Assembly (NCBI GenBank): GCA_019918135.1
Contig: WBZZ01006802.1
Span: forward strand, 1-22,817
Reading direction: 5' to 3'
Origin: Paulinella micropora
Taxonomy: Eukaryota; Cercozoa; Imbricatea; Euglyphida; Paulinellidae
DNA: 22,817 bases
Below are positions 1 through 7,716 of this stretch, in pieces. A program made the position numbers and the translations under genes. The notes beneath the pieces were generated by a model. The model was not told the origin of the DNA and made no database searches. It saw only the letters and a list, made by a program, of their open reading frames with translations. The first letter of the stretch is position 1; every line of letters begins with the position of its first letter.

Positions 1-126
1 GGTGCTGTCCGCAAATGTTCCAATAATTCCAATTCTGTCCATGTAAAGAATTCTGGTTTTGGTTTCGGTCTGATCGTTCATATAGTGGATAAATTTTACA
101 TTCATTTTGGCGGGTGTGAATGACAT
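1..126 (-). CDS. Unknown protein, N-terminal 42 residues (runs off left edge)
   Basis: An ATG at 126 (minus strand) opens a frame that stays open for exactly 42 codons to the window edge. The peptide begins MSFTPAKMNVKFIHY and is moderately charged, with no motif I recognise. Its start lies 17 bp from the ATG of the divergent plus-strand frame at 143, and the gap is AT-rich (atattttatt). This is the same arrangement as the divergent gene pairs elsewhere in the element. Function unknown. The rest of the gene lies outside the window, where capsid genes would be expected, but nothing here shows that it is one. Confidence 0.45.
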   Translation of the reverse strand, partial: MSFTPAKMNVKFIHYMNDQTETKTRILYMDRIGIIGTFADST

Positions 127-142
127 TTGAATATTTTATTAA

Positions 143-502
143 ATGTTTTGCTTCCTCCAGCAAAAATCATTGCTCAGGAAAATAATCTTTTGGTATTTGA
201 ACTCCGTCATTCTATACAAAGATTTTATAAAAATCTTTGAGCAAAAATATACAAATGTTAATAATATTATTGTTTGTGTGGTCTGTGTTAGGTCGGACTG
301 CCTGCGACTTTTACTCACGGGTAAGCGAAAAAAGAATGAGAGTTGTGCTTATTGTATAAAGCAAGGAATAGAAACTAAATTTAAATGTGTGTATAAGCCT
401 ATGAGTGATTGGTGTGTTAGTTTTGATGAAGCCCTTCCTTTAATATGTTCGAATGATGCTATGTGGTATAAAACTCAAGTATATGAGTGCTTTGATATTT
501 GA
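143..502 (+). CDS. Hypothetical cysteine-containing protein, 119 aa
   Basis: ATG-initiated frame of 119 codons with a hydrophobic/aromatic first third and a cysteine-rich second half (CAYC around residues 68-71, further Cys spaced through the C-terminus). I do not recognise a family. Support for a real gene is positional: its start is 17 bp from a divergent ATG, and its stop falls inside the outer stem of a palindromic element (498-566) that looks like a transcript 3' end. The stop codon is TGA. The N-terminal 40 residues look less gene-like than the rest, so a later start is possible, though no good internal ATG precedes residue 86. Confidence 0.4.
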   Translation: MFCFLQQKSLLRKIIFWYLNSVILYKDFIKIFEQKYTNVNNIIVCVVCVRSDCLRLLLTGKRKKNESCAYCIKQGIETKFKCVYKPMSDWCVSFDEALPLICSNDAMWYKTQVYECFDI

Positions 503-600
503 GAATTTCACTTCGTGCTGTCGCACTCTCGCTATGGATTCAACTTGTTGAATCTATATTCTCAAACATCGTTTTTATACTTTAATGGTGGACGATGTTT
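498..600. terminator. Compound palindromic element between convergent genes
   Basis: Nested inverted repeats: an outer stem TTTGAGAAT (498-506) with ATTCTCAAA (558-566), an inner GTGC-TGTC-GCAC (515-526), and a perfect 7-bp stem GATTCAA/TTGAATC (537-543/548-554, 4-nt loop). Next comes AAACATCGT (564-572) facing ACGATGTTT (592-600). It lies between the convergent ends of the 143-502 and 631-985 genes. A related element recurs at 5270-5356 in the opposite orientation. Hairpin-directed 3' end formation is known in mimivirus-group viruses and their virophages; applying that here is inference. Confidence 0.55.
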
Positions 601-630
601 TACGAAGGCATGAAGTGCATGAGTAAAATA

Positions 631-985
631 TCATTTCTTACTTGAAGAAGGTGATGGAAGGCAAATTCCTAGGAGTAAAGTCAAAATACCGACATAAGTA
701 TTAGCAACCTCGCACGGCAAGTTCTTTTCAGATAGCCTCACGATACAAAGGGCTATAATGGCAACGATGATACCCATTTGAAATAAGTATTTAATAAGTC
801 GGCTGTCGGTTGGTCTGTTTTTTATACAACAACAATTCCAGTTATTTTCCAATTCGTGCTCTATTTTTTTTTTCCTCGGTCTTTAGTTCTACTTCAAGAA
901 CACGAGACTTTAATTCTGGAGTTAGTTCGCCATCCATATCCATAATAGGTGGTGGTCTATGAAGTCTAGTTTTATTATTTGACAT
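631..985 (-). pseudogene. Small two-helix membrane protein, frameshifted at an A10 run
   Basis: Two overlapping minus-strand frames make up one apparent gene. The first starts at ATG 985, overlapping the end of the tail-fibre frame by 11 nt, and reads 47 codons to a stop at 842. It begins MSNNKTRLHRPPPI and becomes a charged helix. The second (631-852) has no ATG but holds two hydrophobic segments, MGIIVAIIALCIV and YVGILTLLLGICLPSP. Both frames read through a run of ten A residues (861-870 as T on plus), and one shift there joins the charged helix of the first to the second. The product would be about 118 residues with a cytoplasmic helix and a membrane hairpin. Its overlap with the fibre gene suggests co-expression, perhaps a particle component. 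Family not recognised. Confidence 0.6.
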
Positions 986-1268
986 TATCAAGAACGGCCA
1001 CTCTGATTTCTGCTAATTGATTTGCTTGGTCTTGTAGTATATTAAGTAAAAGTTTATTTTCTTTTTCTAAATTAACTACCTTTTCCGCCATGTGTTGAAA
1101 AGCACTAACAAGTATTAGTATGAAGTCCGTGTATGATATACCTTCAAAGTTTCCATCCCCATCGTCTGCTTTTATTCCACTTTCAGACACAAATTCTGGA
1201 AATATTTTTTTTACTTCATCCGCAATAAATCCGTGGTTCTTTTTCTGTTTCTTTTCGTCTGATTTCAA
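975..1268 (-). CDS. S74 intramolecular chaperone, C-terminal fragment of tail fibre
   Basis: The last 97 codons of the fibre reading frame, separated from the upstream part only by one TGA and three sense codons (same frame). It contains HGFIADEVKKIFPEFV, the conserved second half of the peptidase S74/endosialidase chaperone domain, then a short acidic loop. It ends in an amphipathic helix (MAEKVVNLEKENKLLLNIL) of the kind that forms the trimeric coiled coil. The first half, with the Ser-Asp pair of SDRRLKSD, is in the frame that stops at 1275. Stop codon TAA at 975, overlapping the ATG of the next gene. Confidence 0.75.
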   Translation of the reverse strand: MKSDEKKQKKNHGFIADEVKKIFPEFVSESGIKADDGDGNFEGISYTDFILILVSAFQHMAEKVVNLEKENKLLLNILQDQANQLAEIRVAVLDNVK

Positions 1269-4200
1269 ATAATATCAACAGCAGTTTATTTTCATAAGTT
1301 TATCGCAACAATCCCCGCAGTCTAGTGTTTTAATATCTGATTTTAATCTCCTGTCTGAACCAGAAGACCAAACATTTGCTCCTGCTGCCATAAAAACATA
1401 TCCTGTATTATTCTCACCATTTGATAATGAAGTCGACCAAGCATGTAATAATCCACCTGTATTCATTACCACCGCATAACCTGATGAGTCTCCTGCTTTC
1501 ATAAATATTTGTGGGTTGGTCGTATTGTTTGGTCTTTTTCTTAATGTTAAAAATCCGCTGGATGCTGTTGTGATGCTTAAATCTCCCGACATATTAATGT
1601 TCATCGCCTCAGTGAAAGATATATTGCTTCCTGCCGTTATTCCTGATTTATAATAAAAAGCGAGTTTGCCACCTTTTTGAATTAGAAAGTTTGAACCGCT
1701 GTGGCTTGATTTCCAGTTCGTGCCATCAAAATAAGCATCAAAACTTAAATTGACATTATCGTGTGCCCAGTTTAGTTGTTGAAATGTTGGATAAGCATCC
1801 GCCGTTGTTATTGCCTGTATATGTGGCCCCGCAGGGTCGCTCGCTGTTCCATATAACTCTAATCCGCCTGTTGCTCCTGTTCCTTTTGTTGAGTTGCCTA
1901 TGATTATCGGTTTGCCTAGTGCTGTTGTTATTTTATCGATCGTTGTTAATGTTGTTGTTGATATACCCGCACTAGCCGTTATTAATCCTTTCGTCCATAA
2001 AGTTCCGTTTGCCCCATTTAATGACATTAACAATTGCTCTGCTGAATTTTCCCACACAAAACCATCCGCCGAAGCATTACCACTCCTAAATCTTACAGCA
2101 AAGCCTGAAATATCGTTGCCTGCCACCGCTGTTCCTCCACCTAATGATTTACCAGCCCCTGGTTGAGCCATATAAATACCCCATCCTGAGTTGTCTGTAT
2201 CCCACAGAAATATACCCTGTCCATTTCCTCCATCTACTTTATTTTGAATAGATAACTTACAACCACCATCTGCTGTTATTAATCCGCTCGCGGTTAGTGT
2301 CGTCGTTGATATACCCGCGGTTGAAGTAATTGTTGTTCCCGTTATTGTTCCGCCATTTGTTATATTGTTTGAGTTCATATCTAAGGCTCCATAAAAACGC
2401 ATACCGCCAGCATTGTTAAAACGGACAATGTCAGACGAAGCACTTTTATTATCCAAAAGTTTTGAAATATAAAGTCCCGCCCCTTTTACATCAGATGCTA
2501 CATTCGTGAATACATAACCTCGTTGGTTTGCGGTTCCGCTTGTAGCAGTATTTAGAGTAAATAAGAAATACTGATAATCTCCTGGATGTCTGTGAAAAGA
2601 ATATATCTCCTCCATTTTGGTTTAATATCCTCGCCCCATTATATGTTATATTTCCGCCATTAGTGATAGTTTGATTATTAAAATCGGCATTGTTCGTTAA
2701 AATTAGATATTTTATCGTAGTGCTTGCCCCATTAAATGTTTTACTTCCTGTTATGGATTGGTCTGTTGTTAGTTTTACATTTTTCCCGTCCAATGTATCC
2801 GCATACCCTTTTGTCGCTCCGTCCGTCGCTAATGTCGGAGTTCCAAGGTTGGCTATTTTGCTACTATTACAATCTAGCCCCGAAGCATTTACCCAACCGA
2901 CGATTGTCCCATCAATAATAAAACTTATTTTTTTCGCAGAAATTTCAAAGTTGTAATATGTTGCAGTTTTCATATCCAAACTAGCAATTGACCCGATATT
3001 ACTGGTAGAATTGAAAACGATGAATGTGCCTTTTGTTGTTGAATTGATTGAATTTCCCGTTATTTCAACACCACTGCTATATGTCTTAATTCCTGCTATG
3101 GTTTGGTTTCCTGTTAGTTTCACATTTTGCCCGTCTAATGTATCCACATAACTTTTATTTGCTCCGTCCGTTGTTGCTGATGGTGTGGCTAAGTTTGTTA
3201 TTTTGTTGTTATTCAAAGATAGTGTTGTTCCAGTTGCGGTTATAATTAAAGTATTACCCGAATATAACTCAACATACGAACCCGTTATTTGTATCGGATA
3301 ATAAGTCGCAGTTGCCGTTTTTTGTGCTGCAATCATTCCTATTTTTGTATCAAAGGCTATGCCGATGCCGTCAAAAGTAGAAGGATTGGACGAACCACTT
3401 ACTTCTAAAGTTGATGTAAATTTTTTATTCCCTGCTATGGTTTGGTCTCCTGTTAGTTTAACAACCGAAGTATCAAGAACAGAAACATCCACACCATCAA
3501 CAAGATTGACATTTGTTATGCTTTGGCTTTTCATATCAATACCCGCACTAGCATTTATTATACTGCTAAATGTTTTAATTCCTCCTATGGTTTGGTCTCC
3601 TGTTAGTTTGACCACCGAACCATCAACTGCGAGATTTGCGAGATTAATTCCATTATACGTAGACGCCCCTAAAATAGCAAAACCATTCATATTTAGTGCC
3701 CCGTCATACTAGCAGTTCCGTCTAATCTAAGAAAGGGTGGTGTGGTGTTTCTCCATTGCCCCGTGCTATACATAATCAGTTGGTTATCTGCTGGGAAGCC
3801 TGATATTGTCACATCGCTGTGGCTATCTATACTTCCACTCGCTGACACTTTATTATTATTATCATTTTGTTCAAATATCCATTCATCAACACCGTTGTCA
3901 TTTAGTAAATTAACTCCTGTTATATTCTTCATTCCCATACTAATGTTGCCTGTTTCATCAACATTTATCGGAAATGTTTTATTTACCCAGTTTATTGAAT
4001 TATATGTTAGATAACTATTCATTGCTATTGGTGCGGTTATAACCACATCTGAAAGTGTATCAATTGAACCAAGGGCAGTATTCTTCCATTTGCCTTCTAC
4101 ATCGTTGTAAGTTAAGTATTGTCCGCTTGCTTGTGCAAATATGTTTGTGTCTATCAAATTATATAAACTGGTTTGGTGCGGATTGGAAGTATTGCTTCTG

Positions 4201-4284
4201 TGTTGAGTTGAGGCTTGGACTTCATCATTATCCCTTACTCGTTGCTCTGTGTAGTATAAACGGCTTCATTCTTTGATATCAGTA

Positions 4285-4434
4285 GTTGATTTTAAAGCGA
4301 GCCGTGTGTCAAAGCGGTTATCAGTCCAATAATAATTAAGTCCTTCTTTAAGGTCAGTCGTTGATTTTAAAGCGAGCCGTGTGTCAAAGCGGTTATCAGT
4401 CCAATAATAATTAAGTCCTTCTTTAATGTCCGCG
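4285..4434. repeat. Tandem 75-bp repeat inside the tail-fibre gene
   Basis: Two copies of a 75-bp unit (4285-4359 and 4360-4434) differ at only a few positions, and a third diverged copy follows to about 4510. Each encodes 25 residues with the pattern YYWTDNRFDTRL...STTDLKE. Near-identity at DNA level suggests recent duplication or gene conversion in the fibre N-terminus, a common way fibre length varies. Confidence 0.85.
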
Positions 4435-4622
4435 GTGCTTTTGGTAGCCAGTCGTGTATCAAATCGGTCGTCAGTGTAATAAAGATTTATTGGGTCATCA
4501 TCTTCTGGCACTCTGTCTGTATTCAGACCGACTATGTTTGTGTTGGTTAAGTCTAAGTTAAGTATGTTTAGACTATCAACAGCCAACTCATTAAGGCCAA
4601 GTAATGATTTATATTGCAACAT

Positions 4623-4714
4623 TGATTATATAATTAAGTATTTTAATTTTTTTTTGTTAAATTATACTAACAAAATATATAACTATCTTGTGTAATATCA
4701 TTCATCGGTAATCA
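4623..4714. promoter_or_regulatory. Divergent AT-rich promoter region
   Basis: A 92-bp gap separates the ATG of the fibre gene (4622, minus) from the ATG at 4715 (plus). It is almost entirely A/T, with TATA-like runs (tatataatt near 4627, aatatataac near 4674). No specific viral promoter motif could be identified. The call rests on position and composition. Confidence 0.4.
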
Positions 4715-5236
4715 ATGCCGTCAAAGGAAGCATCAAAAGAAAACTGGAAGAAAGCAGTTCAAGCAAACAGAGAAAATGCTGAACGGAGAAAGGACGAGTG
4801 GGCCCGTGAAAGGCTTCGTAAAAAAGGAGAATTAAAAGAAGCATCAGTGGAAGAACTTATTGAGACGGATGCTGAAGTTAGTGTTGCGAAAGAGATACTT
4901 AAAAATCCTGAGATTGAAGATGAATCAAGTGAAAGCGATAGCGAAATTGATATGTCTGAGGTTATTGCAAATCATATGCTTAGAAAGATAAAAAAGAATG
5001 CTAAAAAGCCAAAGAAGAAAACCTCAAAGAAAGCACCACACCCCAAGAAGCAAGAGAATGAAAGCGAAGAAGAAGAAGAAAGTGAGAGTGAAGAAAGCGA
5101 AGATTATGAAACAACAGGCGTAAAACAGCGAGGTGGTAAAAAACGAAGTGAAAAAATATCAGTTAATGTATATAACAATACACCAAAGAATAAAGAAAAA
5201 AGTAAGGAAGCAGAAAAGATTTTTCTAAAGTTCTAA
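4715..5236 (+). CDS. Highly charged basic/acidic protein, 173 aa
   Basis: Intact ATG-initiated frame with three parts: a basic, helix-prone N-terminus (residues 1-45, rich in Lys, Arg and Glu), a middle with acidic Ser/Glu tracts (EDESSESDSEID near 72-83 and ESEEEEESESEESED near 115-129) around a lysine-rich block (KKNAKKPKKKTSKKAPHPKK near 93-112), and a basic C-terminus. The composition is that of a disordered nucleic-acid- or histone-associated protein; no domain is recognised. It is divergent from the fibre gene and upstream of the integrase in the same orientation, with a palindromic element between. A role in genome condensation is possible but unproven. Codon use matches the rest of the element. 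Confidence 0.65.
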   Translation: MPSKEASKENWKKAVQANRENAERRKDEWARERLRKKGELKEASVEELIETDAEVSVAKEILKNPEIEDESSESDSEIDMSEVIANHMLRKIKKNAKKPKKKTSKKAPHPKKQENESEEEEESESEESEDYETTGVKQRGGKKRSEKISVNVYNNTPKNKEKSKEAEKIFLKF

Positions 5237-5269
5237 TGATATTTTGTTCTGACTTGCCGTCATCACAAA

Positions 5270-5356
5270 ACATCGTCTGCGATTAAATAAAAATTAAAAA
5301 TAAAAAACGATGGTTTAGAATAAGAGAGAGTGCGACAGCACGAATCGCAATTCTAA
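5270..5356. terminator. Second palindromic element (inverted copy of the 498-600 element)
   Basis: Between the 4715-5236 gene and the integrase start at 5365. It contains AAACATCGT and ACGATGGTTT (imperfect stem), TTAGAAT (5315-5321) facing ATTCTAA (5350-5356), and GAGAGTGCGACAGCACGAA (5325-5343). The last is the exact reverse complement of 512-530. The two elements thus form a 19-bp perfect inverted repeat about 4.8 kb apart inside the same Polinton. A transcript-end signal for the upstream gene is likeliest; a regulatory role for the integrase gene is an alternative. Confidence 0.55.
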
Positions 5357-5364
5357 CTATCATC

Positions 5365-5976
5365 ATGAGTGAAAATAATAATATTCAACTTGCGAACACC
5401 GCACAAGAATTATTTCGTCAGACTAAACCGAGGACTAGAGGAACGACAATATGGGCGGACAAAGTATTGGGTATGGTCAATATTGATTTAATGGATATGA
5501 GTAAGGTTGCTACAAAAAATAAAAATTATAATGTTGCCCTTATTTGGATTGATATTCATAGTCGCTACGCTTACGCAATACCTATAAAGAATAAATTTTC
5601 TACCACAGTTTTAGATGCACTCAAGAAATTACCAAAGCCAAAAGCATACATATCGGACAATGGCGGTGAGTTTAAAGGTGCAGTTGGTGAGTGGATGAGA
5701 AATAATGGAATTGAACAATTTATGGTTGAAGTAGGTGATCATAATTCGTTAGGTATTGTTGATAGATTTGTTAGAACACTTAGAGAAAGATTACACATAT
5801 TATGGGCTTTTAATCGTAATTTTGATTGGATAAGTTATATTGAAGATGTTGTTTATTATTATAACAAGAAAGAACATTCAGCGATTAAGGCGACACCAAT
5901 TGATGTGTTTAAAGAGAATGCTATGTTGATAAATATTTATTTAGTTTCAAAGAAGGAGACAGAGTTAGAAAGTTGA
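5365..5976 (+). CDS. Polinton-type rve integrase, catalytic core (frameshifted from its C-terminus)
   Basis: ATG at 5365. Catalytic-core motifs are in order: NIDLMDMS (first Asp, about residue 36), YISDNGGEFKG (second Asp, about residue 98), and GIVDRFVRTLRERL (third acidic position, about residue 129). The third position reads Asp where most rve integrases have Glu. No HHCC zinc motif precedes the core. After about residue 188 (near 5918-5925) this frame loses integrase character, while the next frame carries the conserved continuation YVDKYLFSFKEGDRVRK and leads into 5973-6269, so one base is missing or extra there. Known role: inserts the linear element DNA into host DNA with a short target duplication. 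Core call is secure; activity of this copy is doubtful. Confidence 0.88.
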   Translation: MSENNNIQLANTAQELFRQTKPRTRGTTIWADKVLGMVNIDLMDMSKVATKNKNYNVALIWIDIHSRYAYAIPIKNKFSTTVLDALKKLPKPKAYISDNGGEFKGAVGEWMRNNGIEQFMVEVGDHNSLGIVDRFVRTLRERLHILWAFNRNFDWISYIEDVVYYYNKKEHSAIKATPIDVFKENAMLINIYLVSKKETELES

Positions 5977-6269
5977 ACAAGAAACATATTTTAGAAAAGG
6001 GAGGAAAGACATGGAGCAAGCAAATCTACACTGTCAAAGCCCGTAAGGGATATCGGATTGTATTAACAAATGATGATGTTGTACCACCTAGACATTTATT
6101 AAAGACTGACGCTACCGACGATCCGGAAGAGAAAGATATTAATAAAGAACTGAAACAACTAACTAAACAAAAGCAAACAAAGCATTTACTTGAAAGAGAG
6201 GAGATAGACTCCGCCAACATAAGAACTTCTTCCAGATTAAGGAAGAAAAAAGAAATAATGGACTTGTAG
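5973..6269 (+). CDS. Integrase C-terminal DNA-binding region (second fragment)
   Basis: Continuation of the integrase in another frame. The listed start is a TTG, not a real initiator; the frame is open further upstream to about 5925. It holds KTWSKQIYTVKARKGYRIVL and PPRHLLKT, the small beta-barrel (SH3/chromo-like) end typical of Polinton integrases. A Lys/Arg-rich tail follows (SSRLRKKKE). It ends with TAG at 6267-6269, only 5 bp from the stop of the convergent gene at 6275. Confidence 0.75.
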   Translation: MNKKHILEKGGKTWSKQIYTVKARKGYRIVLTNDDVVPPRHLLKTDATDDPEEKDINKELKQLTKQKQTKHLLEREEIDSANIRTSSRLRKKKEIMDL

Positions 6270-6274
6270 TATTA

Positions 6275-6709
6275 TTATTTCTTTGAGTGATAGTCTGCAA
6301 ACTTGGAATACACAGGGACCTTTGTGTGTATGTAGTACCCCTTCACCGCAGGCCAAGAATGAAATACTCTGATAACATTCTTTGAATCGATTGTGACAAA
6401 ATAAACTTTAGCCTCTCCAGGACTCTTCATGAATTTCGCCTCGACTCTGTTATTCCCCGGCTTAGTGAAAACAATATCTGGTTTCTTGTTATCAGCAACG
6501 AACTCTACGAAGCACTTACTTTCTTCGCGATACTTTAGTGGAGACAGCACTTGGGCTTCGTATAGTTGTATCGCGCTAAGAGCACTCGAAACATCCTCCT
6601 CTTCGTCTTCATGGAGTGGACGTTTCTCGTCGGGAGTGGTAGGCTCAGAGGTCGGCTCAGGGGTTGGCTCTGCGGTTGGCTCAGCAGTCGGCTTCTTCTT
6701 AGGAGGCAT
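6275..6709 (-). CDS. Hypothetical protein with Pro-Thr-Glu repeat N-terminus, 144 aa
   Basis: The frame is open to 6916, but the likeliest start is the ATG at 6709, in good context (caccATGcc). Upstream codons look non-coding and overlap a hairpin. The N-terminus is MPPKKK followed by about five TAEP/TPEP/TSEP repeats, then an acidic stretch (HEDEEEDVSS). A folded-looking 95-residue C-terminal part contains KCFVEFVADNKKPDIVF and VYFVTIDSKNVIRVFHSW and ends KFADYHSKK. I do not recognise the family. It lies convergent to the integrase (5-bp gap) and 212 bp from the next minus-strand gene. Intact frame, so probably functional when the element is. Confidence 0.6.
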   Translation of the reverse strand: MPPKKKPTAEPTAEPTPEPTSEPTTPDEKRPLHEDEEEDVSSALSAIQLYEAQVLSPLKYREESKCFVEFVADNKKPDIVFTKPGNNRVEAKFMKSPGEAKVYFVTIDSKNVIRVFHSWPAVKGYYIHTKVPVYSKFADYHSKK

Positions 6710-6714
6710 GGTGC

Positions 6715-6755
6715 CTGCCCCACACCAAAAAAGCACAAAAAACATGTGTGGGCAG
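6715..6755. other. Hairpin immediately upstream of the 6709 start
   Basis: CTGCCCCACAC (6715-6725) pairs with GTGTGGGCAG (6746-6755): ten base pairs with one bulged C and a 20-nt A-rich loop. It would sit a few bases before the start codon in the minus-strand mRNA leader, or end a short upstream transcript. GC-rich stems are rare in this AT-rich element. Confidence 0.4.
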
Positions 6756-6921
6756 TGCCTTGAAGCCGTTTTTTTGACAATTTTGTAAAATAAATAATTT
6801 CGTAAATAAAATAATTTTTTTTGTAGCCTAGTAATAAGTGTGCTTTTATGTTGTAGTGAAATGTGTGTCATGTTCATTGATGAGAAGTGAGCGGGTAGGC
6901 AGACAGCACAGATCACACAAC

Positions 6922-7386
6922 CTACCTTACTCCTTCAATATACAATTTATACTTTACAATAACTTCCTCAAATGTTTTCCCGCCACCAATCAAATTTCTT
7001 GCGTAATTTTCCTCTTGACGGGACATTGGAAATTTATTTTTTTCTAACCATCTTTCCAAAAATGCTATTTCTTTTTTGGTCTCTTTTTCCTTTCTAATTC
7101 TCTGCCTTTTAATTTTCCTTGCATTTTCTAATTGCTTTCTTTCCTCTTGTATTTCATTGTCTCTTTGTTCGACAGCTTCGAGTCTTCGTTCTACCTCGTC
7201 AAGTTCAAGTTTAATTTGTCTTATCTTTTTTGACAAGTTTTTTTTCTTTGTCTCCAATGCTATTTTGTCGGAAATAATTTTGTTCTTTCTTTTGTCTGAA
7301 TAATATTCAAACCAATTATATTCTTCTCTTTCAACATCATCATCGCTTGAATTTTCTTTTGCCTCCTCATCAATATAATCACTCAT
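6922..7386 (-). CDS. Coiled-coil protein, 154 aa, function unknown
   Basis: The frame is open to 7542, but the preferred start is the ATG at 7386 (MSDYIDEEAKENSSDDD), because the sequence upstream lacks coding character. After an acidic N-terminus, residues about 40-115 are a continuous heptad-type coiled coil rich in Lys, Glu, Arg and Leu (KIRQIKLELDEVERRLEAVE). The C-terminus is compact (NYARNLIGGGKTFEEVIVKY). No enzyme motif. Same strand as the polymerase gene upstream and the PTEP-repeat gene downstream. Small coiled-coil proteins are common in Polinton-like viruses, but no specific homologue can be named. Frame intact; stop TAG. Confidence 0.6.
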   Translation of the reverse strand: MSDYIDEEAKENSSDDDVEREEYNWFEYYSDKRKNKIISDKIALETKKKNLSKKIRQIKLELDEVERRLEAVEQRDNEIQEERKQLENARKIKRQRIRKEKETKKEIAFLERWLEKNKFPMSRQEENYARNLIGGGKTFEEVIVKYKLYIEGVR

Positions 7387-7716
7387 TCTGTACAAATGGA
7401 ATCTTGTCAAGATAGAAAGTAGGCCAAAAGTGCGAAAACGAAAAATATGATTTTTTGTTTTCGCATTCTCTGATAAAAAAACATGTGATAACATTGCGCA
7501 TTGACTTAGGAAAAAAACCGAAACCAAAGCAAGCACCGACACAAAAAAGTGTTTTTTATGCTCCTGCTCTTGGTATGGTGATGGTTGGTGTAATTAGTAA
7601 GTTGGTGGTGTTGTTCGTCATTGTCGGCGGTTCAACTCCCACTGCTTACTCTTGACCCATTCCTGCCATCCTTTTTTTTCTCTTTTTTGTAAATTCCTTT
7701 TTTCTTTTTTTTTTGC
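7387..7716. other. Intergenic region without a convincing gene
   Basis: 330 bp between the coiled-coil gene start and the polymerase end. A plus-strand frame (7455-7655) ends in a hydrophobic stretch (LGMVMVGVISKLVVLFVIVG) but has no ATG before it. T-rich runs near 7668-7710 lie just past the polymerase stop. GGTTCAACTCC near 7630-7640 resembles a tRNA T-arm but no cloverleaf can be built. Confidence 0.5.

Larger units (their letters stand above)
975..4622 (-). pseudogene. Phage-like tail fibre with S74-type C-terminal self-chaperone, four interruptions
   Basis: About 1,210 codons on the minus strand, starting at ATG 4622. The N-terminus has YYTDDRFDTRL-type repeats. The shaft repeats KLTGDQTIAGNKTF and DGATKGYADTLDG many times, as in bacteriophage and giant-virus fibres. 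Then follow collagen-like beta-helical TTLTASGLITA segments, and finally the intramolecular chaperone: SDRRLKSDIKTL (about 1330-1370) and HGFIADEVKKIFPEF (about 1180-1235), with a coiled-coil end. The frame is interrupted by in-frame TGA codons at 4266-4268 and 1275-1277, and by one-base shifts near 3699-3702 (a C4 run) and 2595-2598 (an A4 run). All pieces keep fibre-like sequence. The known role of the family is trimeric receptor-binding fibres that are cleaved by their own C-terminus; here that is inferred. Confidence 0.85.

Noticed and set aside
7590..7650. tRNA gene suggested by GGTTCAACTCC
   Set aside because: The T-stem does not pair well, only about 55 nt separate the possible acceptor halves, and no A box or anticodon arm fits.
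7455..7655. Small plus-strand membrane protein
   Set aside because: The frame lacks an ATG before the hydrophobic stretch and overlaps the leader of the coiled-coil gene.
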